NCBI RefSeq assembly: GCF_005239225.2
Contig: NC_133287.1
Span: 5,623,493-5,687,492 of the forward strand
Direction of reading: 5' to 3'
Length of the DNA stretch: 64,000 bases
Origin: Populus alba
Lineage: Eukaryota > Streptophyta > Magnoliopsida > Malpighiales > Salicaceae
Position numbers and translations under genes: made by a program. A model generated the notes under the pieces. It saw only the letters and a list, made by a program, of their open reading frames with translations. It had not been told where the DNA came from and searched no databases. Below, piece by piece: positions 10,377 through 23,746 of this stretch (the stretch's first letter is position 1; every line of letters begins with the position of its first letter).

Positions 10377-11100
10377 AATAAAAACAAAAACAAAGAAGTC
10401 TTGTTATTTGTTTGTTGGGTCAAATTAAGTCTCTATTCTTTTTATTGTAATGTATTTGATCTTAAATTATTTATTGAGTTAATTTTATTTCAATCTCATC
10501 CTTTAACATTCGATTTTTATATTAGTTTTTATATTAGATTTGGTTCTTATTATTTTAATTGCAATGTATTTGGTCTTTAATTCTTTATTGATTTTTTTTT
10601 AATTTCATCAATCGACATTTGATTTTTATATTAAATTTGATCTTCATTCTTTTGATTGTTATTTTTTAATTTTTTCTTATCATTTTCTTAATTGAAATTG
10701 TTTTTCGATTTCATTTCTTAAGATTTGATTTGATTTTTTTTGCATCAAATTAATTCTTATTCTTTTGAAATCTATAATTTGTTTTTTCAAGTTTATCCTT
10801 AATTATTTTGGATGGTTAAGAATTTTATATTGTTATTTTTTTAGGCTTGTCTTTTATGTTGTGATCCAACCTCATGATCCATGTCACAACTCACAAGTTT
10901 TTAAAGTTAAACTAGATTGATTTTGGTCGTTTTTAATTTTTATTTTAATTTCATCCATGATCATTAGGTCGTTAAAAATTAATATTCTTTGTTTTTTTTT
11001 AACTTTTTTTTTCTCTATAAAGTTACCTTTTCTTTCTTGTATTTTTTTTTCATATACATTTGAATCAGGTAGATAAAAGTAGAGAAAGGAAAAGGCTAAG
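10377..11100. repeat. AT-rich repeated-word region related to the interior of the MITE at 50762
   Basis: Phrases such as 'tttttatattaaatttgatc' and 'cattcttttgattgttat' recur several times here and also at about 50990-51370 inside the Harbinger-type MITE. This is probably an old relative of that element; no terminal repeats found. Confidence 0.45.
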
Positions 11101-11374
11101 GCATGAAAAACATATTACTTAAGGCATAACAATTACTCTAATCTAAAAAGGTTTTATAAATATTTCCAATTTGATAATGATATGTTGCTTATAATAATCC
11201 AACATTAAATACAAAAAAAAAAATAAAGATCTTATGATCTTTCCTAAATTGTATAACAGGATCCTTAACATTTCTAATTTTTTTAAAACATTTTGTTTTT
11301 ATTGCGTTTATGTCTATAGTTTGAGTACCTTCCTAGATGTTGGACTGAAAATTTAAGTTTTTACATGTTTAGAC

Positions 11375-11555
11375 TACAAGTTTGTTTGAAAGTATGGTAA
11401 TTTTAAAAATATTTTTTACTTGAAAATATATAAAAATAATATTTTTCTTTCTAAAACAAATTATTTTTAATATTAGCACATCAAAATGATTAAAAAACAC
11501 TAAAAAAAATAACTTGAAGATAAAAAACAATTTTAAAAATTCACAATGCTAAACG
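11375..11555. repeat. AT-rich MITE-family copy A
   Basis: Shares a core of the form 'atatt.gcacatcaaaa' flanked by long A/T runs with sequences near 25380, 26525, 34195 and, weakly, 14580. Begins 'tttgtttgaaag' and ends 'gctaaacggg', resembling degenerate inverted ends. Confidence 0.45.
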
Positions 11556-12961
11556 GGAAATTTTGTCTGCGTTCCAACTGAGGCCACTTCCAAAACAATA
11601 TTATGCAGAAATGAAGAATGCCATTTGCAGTAATCCAATTCAGAGTATGACTTTATGTGTGAATCTCTCATTTGTTTTCCTCTGTCATGACTCATGATGA
11701 ACAAACCATCTCAGGAGTAATCTGGAGCTATGATAGTTATCATTGTTGTGGTAGGGAAGAGGAATGAGTCCAACGAGGCACTCAGAGAGACAGAGATGGC
11801 AATCATTTATATACACGTTGTTTACCAACATTACCTTAGGCCTCCTCCTTTTCTTTTCCTTTAAGATCACGGTTCTAAAGGTAGAATTTTCATTTCTTCT
11901 TCGAGCTGATCTGTGTCCCCTGTAGTTTAGTTCAAGCACCAGTCCTAGTTAGTTTATCAGTTCTCTATTATGACATCTTTTTTTCTAAACAAAAGCTGCT
12001 TCTTAGGTTAAGAAATTATGCTACCTAGTATATTTGCTAAGATTTTCTATACTAGGAATGGTAATAGTCCTAAGCAGCAGGCGCTTGGTCCTAAAATTAT
12101 TGTCTGTAGAAGGAAAGGCTTGCTTAAATCTACTTGAGTCTACTACACTGCCATTGCAACTCATCCACATAACATAGTACGCAAAACAATATGGGACCTC
12201 ACAACTTCAAAGTTGTACTGTGAACTGCTAGATAGCAAGTGGCAAGAAGGTCTGTGCACTTGTATAATGTCCCTATGAAATCAATATTACCTAAAAAAAA
12301 TCAACATTCTTCCAGTCCCATTTATTTTCACTCTCGTCATTCACTGGAAATATCAACGTAAATTGTATTAATCACTTTAACACACCAAAGAAAGAACATT
12401 AGCGAACAGCCTTGTGGGCTAGAATTTTACTGTGTTATCATACAGCAAAGACAGGTCTCCAGTGTGGCTCCTTGTTAATGCAATAAATAATCTGAACCAA
12501 ATTGCAAACCAAACTCAACCAAATCATAGAGAACGAGCAGAAAGGCCAAATTTACATAACATAATGGAAACACACAGGATCAAACATAGAGGCCGAATAA
12601 ATGAAAGTGTGATCAAATAATTCTTGGGGTTCAAGATACACATTTCATGATACAACATTAATATCAACCACTTTTTCCCCTCTACAGAATCCAAATTATG
12701 CATCCACGGTAACCGAATTCATAATACGTGATATATATACATATATAAAATAGAAATCACTGCTCTTTTCTCCATCCAATTATCAAAGCAGAAAAAAAAT
12801 AACACACCTAAATAATGATTTCCACCCTCGCCTTTTTCCTTTTCCCCTTCTACGACTACTCTTCTTCATACTCAAGTGTATAACAAATTAAACAATCAAA
12901 TGATTTCTAGTAACCAGTTTTTCCCTACTCTGAATTCTGAACAAATAACATTACCTTCTAA
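11556..12961. other. Intergenic and probable 3' UTR of the RLP51-like gene
   Basis: No supported gene. Roughly 12640-12961 is probably the 3' untranslated region of the minus-strand LRR gene. An 84-codon minus-strand open stretch at 11685-11939 is Arg-rich and matches no family I recognise. Confidence 0.4.
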
Positions 12962-14329
12962 TTAACCACATCTTTTGGAGAGAAGAATAAGGAAGACAAT
13001 TAGGAAGACTATAGAGGAAAGCGCAATTGCCACACCAAGAACAACCTTATTAGGTCCGTGATGACCCTCTTTCTTGCTGTTAGAATCATCACCTTCATCA
13101 TTATAATCTGATGAATCACTCTCACTATCACCTCCTGATGAATTATCCTTTGCAGGTGGTGGTGACAATGGCAATCCATGCTTATCACAAGGAGCAATTC
13201 CAAGCTTCAATTTTGATGACAAAATTGTATGATTGTAACACAAATTGCTGTTTCCACCAACTTTAAACACATCCAATCTCTTCATAAAAGTAAGATTGAA
13301 AGGCAAAACACCATGAAACTCATTGTTCTCAAGATTCAAGTACCTTAATTTCTTCATTTCTGCAAAAAACTTTGGTACTGTCCCATTCAACTGATTTGAA
13401 CTCAGATCAACATAAGCTAAATCAGGAATTGCTGACATTGAATCCGGGATCGCCCCAGATAAAGAGTTAGACCCTAAAGACAGATTCTTTAGTGAAATCA
13501 AGTCACCAAGATTATCAGGGATTGCCCCAGTAAGTGCATTTGAGTAAAGATTGAGACTTTCAAGATTTTCAAGAAGTGTAATGGAACTGGGTATCTTTCC
13601 TTTAAGCCTATTACCTGAAAAATCAACTTGGGTAAGATTTAAAAGCAGATGTTTTGGTATGTAGCCAGTGACATTAGCATTTGAGATAGTAACAGACCTA
13701 AGCTTACGCATATTACCAAGAACCGCATAAAGACCACTAGTATTGACTGGCACATTACTTACAGTGAGATCAGTGAGATTGACAAAGCGAGAGAGCCCGA
13801 TACCAGTGAGGTGTTTAAGAGAGTGAATGCAAGTGAAAGAATGAAGAGAGATGGCAAGATCTAAAGGGAATCTAATAGGGGTAACAGGGCAGTTGGTGAA
13901 AGAGAGAGATTGAAGAGTGGAGAGGGATTTAAGGGCAGTGTAAGAAAGAGAGAGGTCAGAGGAGCAGTTGGACAGGTGAAGCGAGACTAGCTGGCGAAAG
14001 GGGGAAGAAGAGTCACAAATGGTGGCGTTGTGAGGAGAAGGTTGTATGCAAGGATCTTTAGCAGTAGGGATGTCTAGAGATTGGAGGGCTCTAAGTTGTT
14101 TGGGGTTTAAAGTGGAGTTACTGGAGGGAAAGGGGGTTTTGGTGGTCGGTGGAGTAGGAGAGGAGGTGGGGGAGGGAGTTTTGGTGGTGGGTGCAGTAGG
14201 AGAGGAGGTGGGGGAGGGAGAGGGTGGAAGAGTAGCAATGGTAGAGGCAGAGGCAGCTTCAGTGCTGGTGGCGGAGATGAGGAAGAGGAGGAGGAGAGGA
14301 AGGAGGAGGGGTGGTGGAGGTGGTGACAT
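12962..14329 (-). CDS. RLP51: LRR receptor-like protein, RLP51/SNC2 (At4g18760) type
   Basis: Intronless, 455 residues. Order of parts: signal peptide (about 1-25, poly-Leu core); Pro/Thr/Ser-rich linker (30-75) containing a 15-residue unit (PTSSPT.PTTKTP) in tandem; a cap region with Cys pairs; about eight plant-type LRRs (LxxLxLxxNxLxGxIP, for example [20 protein letters not shown]); an acidic Ser/Asp juxtamembrane stretch (about 390-425); one transmembrane helix (about 429-450); and a tail of only a few residues (SKRCG). There is no kinase. Many N-glycosylation sites (NLT, NAT, NSS). In Arabidopsis, RLP51/SNC2 sits at the plasma membrane and its gain-of-function allele activates immunity. 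The call rests on architecture plus position between DOT4 and CESA8, as in Arabidopsis; ligand and function in this species are unknown. Confidence 0.82.
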   Translation of the reverse strand: MSPPPPPLLLPLLLLFLISATSTEAASASTIATLPPSPSPTSSPTAPTTKTPSPTSSPTPPTTKTPFPSSNSTLNPKQLRALQSLDIPTAKDPCIQPSPHNATICDSSSPFRQLVSLHLSNCSSDLSLSYTALKSLSTLQSLSFTNCPVTPIRFPLDLAISLHSFTCIHSLKHLTGIGLSRFVNLTDLTVSNVPVNTSGLYAVLGNMRKLRSVTISNANVTGYIPKHLLLNLTQVDFSGNRLKGKIPSSITLLENLESLNLYSNALTGAIPDNLGDLISLKNLSLGSNSLSGAIPDSMSAIPDLAYVDLSSNQLNGTVPKFFAEMKKLRYLNLENNEFHGVLPFNLTFMKRLDVFKVGGNSNLCYNHTILSSKLKLGIAPCDKHGLPLSPPPAKDNSSGGDSESDSSDYNDEGDDSNSKKEGHHGPNKVVLGVAIALSSIVFLIVFLILLSKRCG

Positions 14330-14579
14330 TGTGGGGAGGGACAGAGAAAGTGAAGGGAGCTTTTGTTGAGAGTGTGCCCGCTATGGAAGAAAGTGTGTAC
14401 GGTTGTTTGTAAGTGAAAAGTGAGAGGTTGTGCAGTGAAAGAGGATTCTGGTTTCTTTATGGCCCTTGGTTTATCACCTATTTGCAGAAATACATTCAAT
14501 CGATACTTTTGCTGTTTTGAGGAGATGTTGTTCTCAAGCTCAACTGAGACTCGAGAAACAACTACCATTTACTTTACAA

Positions 14580-14705
14580 TAAAGTACTAAAATATTTTTT
14601 TATTTTAAAATATATTAAAATACTTTTTAAAATTTTTTCAAAATTATTTTTGGTATTTATACATAAAACATAAAAAAAGTAATTTTAAAACTATGTTTCT
14701 AAACA
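14580..14705. repeat. AT-rich MITE-family fragment B
   Basis: Contains 'aaaatatattaaaatac' and 'aaaattattttt', words shared with the copies at 26525 and 34195. A degenerate fragment just upstream of the RLP51-like gene. Confidence 0.35.
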
Positions 14706-15510
14706 ATCACTTAATTATAAGGTCTCCTTGCATGAATTTTTTTCTTAATCATTAAAAAAATAAAACATATTTAAATTTATCTCCTTATATGATCAAAGAC
14801 ATTTATCCATGTCCATACAAAAAAATTATAAAAATTTGAATAATTGATGTGTAATTCTTTTATGCAACAATAACAATCTCAATAGACATCCACTAATTTT
14901 TGTTCCCATAAATCAAGTGCATGTCATAAGTTCTCTTTCTAGTTTCTATGCTTAGATTTACCTGTAAACATTAATTAATTAATTATCATTTAATATAATT
15001 ATTGGGTTAAAACATGGATCAACCAGTCAAGTCACTATAGAATATTAAAATATAAACATAATCAATTTGAAAAACAGTTGTTCCTTTAACGGTATATAAT
15101 ACTATTTTAGGTGCTTTCCAGCTCTTGCTTGTCGCTTCCTTCTATACTCTTGTACTAGTTATTTCTTCTGTGCTCAGCCGCAGGTTGTGTGTGTTTTGTG
15201 TGTGTATAAAAAGAATTATTTTGATGTATTTTTTCACATGAAAATTTTTTAACCTAGTAAACATTTTTAGCTCTCTACTTAAATGCCTCTAAAAACATAA
15301 AATCAAACTTAAAAAACTCTTTTCACCTTAATCTATAGTTTCGGGCAAATTGAATGTTTAAAAAACATCTATAAAACTTTTTTTGTCAAATAAAATTTAT
15401 TAACACTAAAATTAATGTTTTTTGTCACTAAAATATAACCAAACAATGACTTTCAATTTCCTTTGCCATTATCTAGCAAATCTCTCTCTTCTCTTTTAAA
15501 CTAGAGATTC
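14706..15510. other. Intergenic AT-rich DNA
   Basis: Nothing recognised beyond AT-rich noncoding sequence. A MYB98 gene, expected here from Arabidopsis gene order, is absent. Confidence 0.5.
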
Positions 15511-16366
15511 AATCTTTTAGACTTAAATAAAAATTTCAAAAATTATAGGAACTGTAAAAGAATAAAAGTGAAAGTTAGTGGATCAAAAGGTACTTTCTTG
15601 CATGAATTTGAGATTAGCTATGAGATTTCTAGTTGTTTTATTCTTTGGTCCTCTTTTGTTGAATTTTGGCTTCCCTTGAATAAGTTTTATTAAATTGATT
15701 ATCAAATTAATCATAAAAGGATGAAATTCAAAAAAATAAAATTGAGGATGAAACTAGAAAAAAAAAAAAACTTATTGTAGATTGCTATAGTGAAATATCT
15801 AGCTCTTTTAATAAATTAACTAATATTTTAGTAAAATGATTTACTAAAAGTAAATCTTATATAATTTTTTTTTTCTTTCCGCAACTAAATAAATTATTTT
15901 ATGCTTAATAAAATTTCTCTATTCTATCCTTGAAGATAATCAAATTATCTTTTGGACTAAAATAAAAACTTCAAAAAACTATAGGGATTATAAAAGAATA
16001 AAAGGGGTAGATGGTGGACCGAAATGTACTCTCTCGCATGAATTTGAGATTGACTTTGAGGTTGCTCTTCATTTTATTCTTTGGTCCTGTTTTGTTGAAT
16101 TTTGTCTTCCTTGAACGAATTTTAACAAAGTAATTATGAAATTATTCATAAAAAGATGAAATCAAACAAAGAATTAAGGATGAAATTAGATAAAAAAAAA
16201 CTTACAGTTATTGTGGATTGCTGTAATAAAATGACTAGCTGATTTAATATATTAACTAAATTTGTAATAAAATAATTTTATTAAAAATAAATCATATATA
16301 ATTTTTTTTCTTCAGGCAACTAAATAAATTGTGTTATGCTAGATAAAATTGCTATATTCTATACTC
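15511..16366. repeat. Two-copy tandem duplication, period about 435 bp
   Basis: Copy 1 (about 15511-15947) and copy 2 (about 15948-16366) align along their length. Each begins 'atctttt.gact.aaataaaa', continues through 'gcatgaatttgagatt' and 'ttctttggtcct.ttttgttg', and ends in an A/T-rich tract with 'caactaaataaatt'. Divergence is considerable, so the duplication is old. Noncoding. Confidence 0.75.
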
Positions 16367-17436
16367 GGAAATCAATAAAAATGTCTTCTAAAAAAAGAAA
16401 GTATAGCAAACAAGCTCTGGATTTTAAAATTTTTGAAGCAAACTAGATGATTAGTTTCCAAGCTTTCATCATCATCTACATCACATGTATTGTACTTCGA
16501 TTGCAAGCAAGTGCTCTTTTTTTTTTTTTTTTCTTCCCTCATTTAAAATAGTGAGCGAGAAAGAAATTATTTTGGATTTTGGTTTCCTTGCTGCTACGTT
16601 TCCCAACATTTCATGGCAGCAAAGAAAAGTAAAAGGGGTATCAGAATAACTTTCTATACAATCCTCAAATAAAATGTGAATCTCAGAGTCGTGCTACGAT
16701 TTGCTGTGTGCTTTCGGAAAGGTTGGATCAAAAAATTAATTCAATGTATGTTCTAAAAGCTAATTGTTTTTACATTTGAAACTGTGTTTGGTGCGTTTAA
16801 TATGAAACAAGTATTAAATTTATACTTCTCAATAATTTTAATGATCTAAAAATATAAAAAGTAAAAAGTAAAAAATAAAAAAACTTTTAAAATACAAGAA
16901 CTTCATATTAATAGATTTGTTGTCACAAAAATCTTCATAGTTGACAACAGGACCACATTATCAAAGTGGATGTAACGGTAAGATTTCAGAACAAATGGTC
17001 AAGCGGGTGACTTTTGACTTGCGGACCTATGTCTTCGCTACTTTTTTGCCACTTGCAAGAATGTTTGCTTGGTCCTTGTCAGGCGCCGGGAGTCTGACAG
17101 GTACCCAACTGGTTCGAGGAATTACTATGAAATCAATGCAGAGGTGATGGCACACCAAACCTGAGAAAGAAGACAGTATCGTGTCCATATATCCTTATGC
17201 TTTTCTCGATGCAAGGAAACACAATCAAAACCTGTATTTTTACATAATATCTCGTCACAACAATTCTAAGAGCATTTCAAACTGTTCAAAACTTCATAGA
17301 GAACAATCATCTTGCAGTTCATTTAAATACTGACAGCGATATGTGCTTTCTTGAGGTAAACTACAACGAGGATCATATTCCAATTCCCAAAGGTTTTGTA
17401 ACCCCAAAATACTGGGAGAGACTTATTGGAGGTAGC
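16367..17436. other. Intergenic and 3' UTR of CESA8
   Basis: No coding. The stretch next to 17436 is probably the CESA8 3' untranslated region (minus strand). Remainder is AT-rich with a T17 run near 16517. Confidence 0.45.
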
Positions 17437-20400
17437 TCAGCAATCAATGGAAATGCAGGTCTCCGCAACCAAGGTGTTATCAACTTTGTTAACGAATGGA
17501 TTAATCTTGACCCAAACGAGAGAGAAGACAGAGGCCAACAGCACTGACCAGAGAACAACAATGGTTGGTGTTCGGTTTTGGCGACCCATTAGACCTTTAA
17601 GGAATGGATAGAGATGAAGAATCACCCAGAAAGCAAAGAACACCTTGCCAAAGAGAGGCCCCCATGCTTCATATCCTTTGTTGAGTGCATCAGAGAATCC
17701 AGCAACAACACCGACAATATTGATAATGAGAAGTGTTGTTGGAGGAATCAAAAGTGTTGTCCACTTGACCATATATAGCTCCCCAAATTCTGTATCTTCG
17801 GCTGCTTTTGCTGTGACAGTGAAGTTCGTATCGATGCCAGCCAACATTTTTAAGAATCCCTGGAAGACCGCAAAGAGATGGGCTGAAACACCTCCGATCA
17901 CCCAGAATTGTTCATTACGCCATAAATCTTCAATGCTGACACCGCTCCATCTTAGCTCAAGCACCGCAGTTACAATGATGGATATAAAGAGGCCAAGAAA
18001 CAGCATGCTTGCCAGGTTTGAGAGCTGGATCAATGACAAGGTGCAATACAAAGTCAATCACTTTAGCACATGAAAATTGTTGGCAAACTGTATTATACTA
18101 GGTTTTATGGCTTGAGAAGCACTGTTCCAACTTCTACCTAGCAAAACATTTTAAATTTGTCCTAATAATAACTCGCAAGTAAAGAGACATGATTTTGCAA
18201 CCATTTTTCATTTTAGGATGAGAAAAGCAAGATCATAAAAATTACCGTTGGTATGATGAATTTTCCGGTGAGCAGACAAACTGCAGGAATTGTGCAATAG
18301 GCAATGAGAGGGAGGGATGTAAATGGATACACAATGGTGTTTATATACGCAAGCCTTTGGAGCCATTTAAGACGGCCTCCTCCAAACCCGTACCAGAGGG
18401 GACAGTGTCTGCTAAAGAAGATTTCCACAGAACCAAGAGCCCATCGGAGGACCTGGTGCAATCTATCAGACAGGTTGATGGGTGCAGATCCTTTGAATGC
18501 AGGCCTTGCGGGCATGCAGTAAATTGATCTCCATCCTCGGCAGTGCATCTTGAAGCCACTTAAGATATCCTCAGTGACTGACCCATATATCCAACCAATC
18601 TGAGAAGACACATAATAAAAAGGTTTAAGATCGACAATACAACTAAGCCAAATAGGTTCAAACTGAAAACCAACAGCATAATTCGTACTTAAATGTTAAT
18701 GCAATAGAAGTTCACATCAACGTTTTCAACTAAACAATCAAGAATTCATGATTGAAATTAAATAAAATTATTATTTTTTTAAATATTTTTAACAAAAGAT
18801 ATAATCCAGAACAGATGAGAGTGGAATCTTATTATCCATTCTAGGTATTGGGTACTGCAGATAACATGAGTTATGTTCAAAGAAATTGTCTTTATCTTTG
18901 TTAAATTAAATAAACACGGCATTGAACTATCATTCAGGAGTAAGGGTTGGAAGCTTCACCTCTTTTCCCCATTCAGTCTTCTCTTCATAGCCACAGCCGA
19001 TGACATGAATTGCTTCCTTGATGAGTGTTGATGAGTTGGCAGACTCAGGTACTCCTCCATTCTCCATTAGTGTAGACTCAATGAAGACAGAAGATAAGCC
19101 AAAAGTTTTCTCAAAGCTCAACTGGGAGATCAGCATTGACCTTTCATGCTCGTCATAATCTGCAGGAGAAAAGGCCACAGTATAACTTAGTGATTGAAAA
19201 TTCTGTTAACCTATCATCTAATCCAACTCTCTTCAAAAGTTTAAACTTACTATCAATCTCTGTAAGATTAAATATGGCAGCATTGAGATCCTCTCTTTTT
19301 GCATCTCTGTAAACCTCAGCTGGATCTTGAGCAGGCTTCTTCTTTGAGGGGCAGCAACATGAGAAGCAGGATGAAGAATCCTTTCTCTTGCGTAAGCTGG
19401 GCATAGAAGGAGGCCCGTAGCCGTAAAGTGCTTGCCTGTTGAAAACACAACCAGTTCCTACGTATACTGGTCCTTGAATGCCATCCAACCCTTTCATGTT
19501 AACCTGACAATAGAATAGAAAGAATTGTCAGAATTCAAAAGGCTCGTTGTTTATCTATAAACTGCTGGAGCCACGATATTATGGAAATGTTAATTGTATT
19601 ATTTTCACAATCAGCATATTGTTGCCTAATTTTCCACTTTTCTACTCTGAGTGAAACATGTGATGCACATCTGTCTGTTGATAGGAATTGGGAGAGCAAA
19701 AAGATTAATGATAAAGAGGATTTGAAGGGCCAATGTATCTATCTGAACTTCATTATAGATTAACTTGAAATGAGTTTGAAGATCCTGATTTCTGTCATTT
19801 ATTTAAACTAGAAATAATTTCTAAACTTAAATATTCATACATGACCTGAAAAGACCAACTTCCATACTCATCAAATGACCTAGCTATTTAAAAACTCCCA
19901 GGATAAAACAAAACGGAAGAAAATGTTTCTGCTACTCTAGTTTAATCTCCTTTTGAGAATTATAATCTAGATATCTTTACCATTGTATGTTCAAAACTGG
20001 AATTGAAAAGAAGAGAAGATTAAGCTAGATTTGGCCTTACATCAAAGAAAACTACGTTACGATTGGCATAGCGATCACTCTTATCTATGCCATCAAACCT
20101 CTGAGGGAACTGCACATAGCATACATCTCGACCTACTTGTGGGTCCATCAGGATGCACATTGCCTCTCGAACAGCCTTGCTATTGTTTACATAGTGATCA
20201 CAATCAACATTGAGGATGTAGGGAGCATTTGTGAGAACTGCAGACACTCTCACCTGTATAAAGCCATTCGTGGAAGTGTTAGTCCAACTCCAACATGAGG
20301 TTCATATGAAGTCTTACCAATCTTAAATTATTTGTACAAACCAGAGCATTTTCTGCACCAGCCTTTTTGTGGTGCTGGTAGCCAGGTCTCTTCTCCCTGG

Positions 20401-23400
20401 AGACATATACTAGACGAGGTAGTTCATTTCCTTCAATGTCACGAGCTCCAGTATTTCCAAGGAAGACCTGTCAAGGAAACGGCCATATATGGTTATTGAA
20501 TCTTCAGACAACATGGAGTCACTTTCATGGAAGAGTTTTATGGATGTGTCAAATAGACTGGAGTCGCAGGATCACATGGACTGATAATAAATATTGAAGT
20601 AACACATAAAAGATCAGTATCTTGCTCAGAAAAGAAATGCAAAAATTGGGCCATAGGATTTTATTTCGAAGCCTTGAAGATTCTGAATTCAAAAATATGT
20701 TTCAATTATTTCATAAATTCCAAATAAACCACTGTCCCTTAGATTACTAAATGCATCAGGAATCTTTCTATAGTAATTGTAGCTTTAAGCCAGAGAGTTT
20801 TCACATCTTAGATGTATCATGAAATCAATTTTGAACATTTAGATAACAGTAGTGTAGATCCTTTATTTCTCTTGATCTTCCTAGAGAAGCAGGGGATATT
20901 AAAGATATCCTGTTGATCTCATTATCTTTAAAAGGTTAAACAGCTTTACTGAACCAATGAGCAATAGACTTTCTACCTTGTACTACATGAAAAATCTAGC
21001 AAGATTCAAAAACCAATGAAGAGTTTAACCTGAATCATGCCAGGGTGATCACGTGTGTTATTCCCAGGCCAAGGTGTTCCATCTTGCATAGTCCATCCTT
21101 CTTCAGGTGTTTTCTGAGCCTTTGCTACCAGGGCATTAACTCGGACTTTGTACTCTTCATAATCCCTCTGAAACAAAATAGAAGGAAATGACAAATGACT
21201 TCTAACCAAAACCAATAACATAATGCCTTTCAGAAAGGACGAGTATTTCAGAATTGTGTAATAAGAGCTCAGAACTTACTTTCATTGCTCTACGTTCTTT
21301 CACGAAAGAAGGTTGAACCTTGTCTTTCAAGTAATCAATTTTCTGTGAGAAGTAGAACTCCGGTGCTCTTGGTTCAATTGAGTATTTTTTGCAGAACGGA
21401 ACCCACTTCCTTGCAAACTCAGCTGTTTCTACCAGAGATTCAAATGAAAGCATAGCTGCACCATCATCAGACACGTAGCAGGAAACTTTATCGACGGGAT
21501 AGTCCACAGCAAGGATGGAAAGGACTGTATTGGCAGTGATCAATGGCGGTTCTTTCAGTGGATCAACAGTACTCACGAAAAAATCCACACCAGCAAGCTG
21601 AGAAGGCTCACCCTCTCTTTCATACCTGGTATGACATTGTGAACATCATATCATTTACACTTCGATCAGCACATTGTACGGGTGTCATTTATGTTTTCTG
21701 CTGTGATTTTGTGCTATTCTTACATGTACTACCTCTACATTATTATGTGTATTGATAGCCACAGCAAACTTAGCCCTGCCAACACCTTGACATGAAGAAA
21801 TGGATAAACAGCTATTGAAAAGGTTGGAAACTAGCAGTTGTATTTGTTTTAGAGTCTCACAGAAGGTAAGGTTGTATGCGTCATATAGCTAATGTTTGTA
21901 AGCCACGTTTAGCAATAAATCTTCGATGAGACAAAAAAAAGAATAAAAAAAAGAGGGTAAATTATGCAGAAGACAGTGAGTTTGTGTCAAATCATAATCT
22001 TCAGTTTTTAAAGGCTTTACTAGTAACATGAGATTTTTTGCTTCCATATTGTGTACCTTGCAGACAGCCTTTCGATATACGTTTCTCTATTGACAGGATT
22101 CCACTTGGGGAACTGATCCAACACCCAAGAAAATGCAAACCAGATCTCACATATGACAGAAGTAAGCCACAGGCCAAAGGCACTATCGACAGGATTTGTT
22201 ATTCTGTAGTGGAAGAAGAGGCCCAGAATGACCAGTCGCATAATGATCACGGCTCTGTATGGTGTGAGTTTGTTGCGTGGAATTGGATAAACAATTGAAA
22301 GCGGCTCCGAAGCATCTCCAGACCTGCAAATTGAAAAGGAAACATCAAATGAAAGACGCCTTGGCATTGATTCTTTTGTTTCAACTTTAATGAGTAACTG
22401 TTGGATGAAACATTTAACCATCAACAGTTGATAAAAAGCTTCAAGTAGCTTGCAAGACCTTACAACATGATTAATTTGAAAACACCATCTTTATTCCTTC
22501 AAGTTTAGATACTTTGATCTTAGTCTTCTCCTTGTGCAGTGTTTCAAAATCAAAGAAGCCATATTTTTGTACTTACGGTTTCTCTTCCATCTGCTGTTCT
22601 GTAGGAACTTGAGCTGGTTCAGTTTCAGCCTTAGGACTTTTCTTTTTCTTCTTGTTCTTTTTATCCTTCCAGCTCTCCACCCGATTCTTCCAAATTGGAT
22701 TCCCATATTCATCATTCATTTCTTCACAAAAACATAGGATGTGATAGATAACCCAAAAGAAAAAAGAAGAGAGTTCATGATAAAAAAAATATGATCTTTA
22801 GAAAAAGCAAGGCCACTAACCACTATCCACAGTGGACACACTACTGATATGTCTAGCATGAATTCCGACATCCTGTACGAACCAAGGTTAATTAAACAAT
22901 GTTGCCAGAATCCCAACATTTGAAACATTATATATATAACACGCAGCTGGCTTAAAACTTCATGGATTACACTAGAAAAAAAACTTGATAGTTCTTCTTG
23001 AGTTTCTTTAAATCAAAAAATAAAATAAAATCATGAGTCTGTTATGCATCATTAACATTTTATGAAACAGTTATACCTGAGAATCGTTGAGGTGAGATGC
23101 CATTGTGGATTGATTGCCAGACTCCTTCTTTTCTACATCATCCAGCAAGTTCTCTGGAGAAAGCAGGCATAAATTAGCATATAAATAGTAAATAAAGAGG
23201 TGCGTAACAAACAAATGATAGCGATTTTCAAGAATATGAACCAGTATGAAAGTTTCAAACTCTGAAATTATACTACATAATAAAAAGAAAAAAAATCTGA
23301 CACACATTGATTTACCAGACCATATGAATGTATTAACAAAATCAGCAAAAGATAACTTCAAGATGGGGGTGGTACCATCATATGGCGAGCCACACCGCAA

Positions 23401-23553
23401 GCAAACTTTCCGGCCCTCTTTGGTTTCAAACTCGAAGCAAGACTTGCACATGGGATAGTTACACTCATGGCAAGCCACAAATAGCTCCCCATTTGCATCA
23501 TCCCCCACCTGTTCACCACAGGTATGGCATATAGGAGCCCCAGATTCCATCAT
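17437..23553 (-). CDS. CESA8: Cellulose synthase catalytic subunit, secondary-wall type CesA8
   Basis: Thirteen exons read cleanly on the minus strand: 23376-23553, 23077-23153, 22821-22872, 22577-22721, 22057-22323, 21280-21625, 21030-21167, 20342-20467, 20041-20253, 19251-19503, 18960-19159, 18246-18599, 17437-18024. All introns are GT-AG, giving 978 residues without break. Parts: N-terminal RING-like zinc finger (CHTCGEQVG...[12 protein letters not shown]...CLRCG, about 10-54); a variable Lys-rich region; two transmembrane helices; the cytosolic GT2 domain with DDG (about 293-295), DCD (460-462), TED (674-676) and QVLRW (714-718); then six more helices. It polymerises UDP-glucose into beta-1,4-glucan in the plasma-membrane rosette. 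The very short N-terminus, starting [13 protein letters not shown], is typical of CesA8/IRX1, which works with CesA4 and CesA7 in xylem and fibre secondary walls. The downstream Met start is chosen over an in-frame Met five codons upstream because it matches the family. Confidence 0.97.
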
Positions 23554-23645
23554 CTTGCTTATTACCACTTTACCAGCTCTTTACAACTTCAATTCTTTCA
23601 AGAGGGTCTTCCTCTGCTTCCTTCCAATCTTTTGTTTTGGCCTTG

Positions 23646-23653
23646 TTTTTATA
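23646..23653 (-). promoter_or_regulatory. TATA box of CESA8
   Basis: TATAAAAA on the minus strand, about 93-100 bp before the CESA8 ATG, consistent with a leader of about 65 nt. Confidence 0.65.
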
Positions 23654-23746
23654 TCAAATACCCTAACCAAAGCTAGGGTGTGTCGGTGTCTTTCAGAGGG
23701 TGGTACTGACATTTTTGTAATGGCGAAGAGAAGGTTGAGGGTGGTG

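Noticed and set aside
14046..14568. Frames overlapping the 5' end of the RLP51-like gene on both strands
   Set aside because: Low-complexity shadows of the Pro/Leu-rich coding sequence.
14330..17436. MYB98 orthologue expected from gene order
   Set aside because: No R2R3-MYB tryptophan pattern in any frame of the interval.
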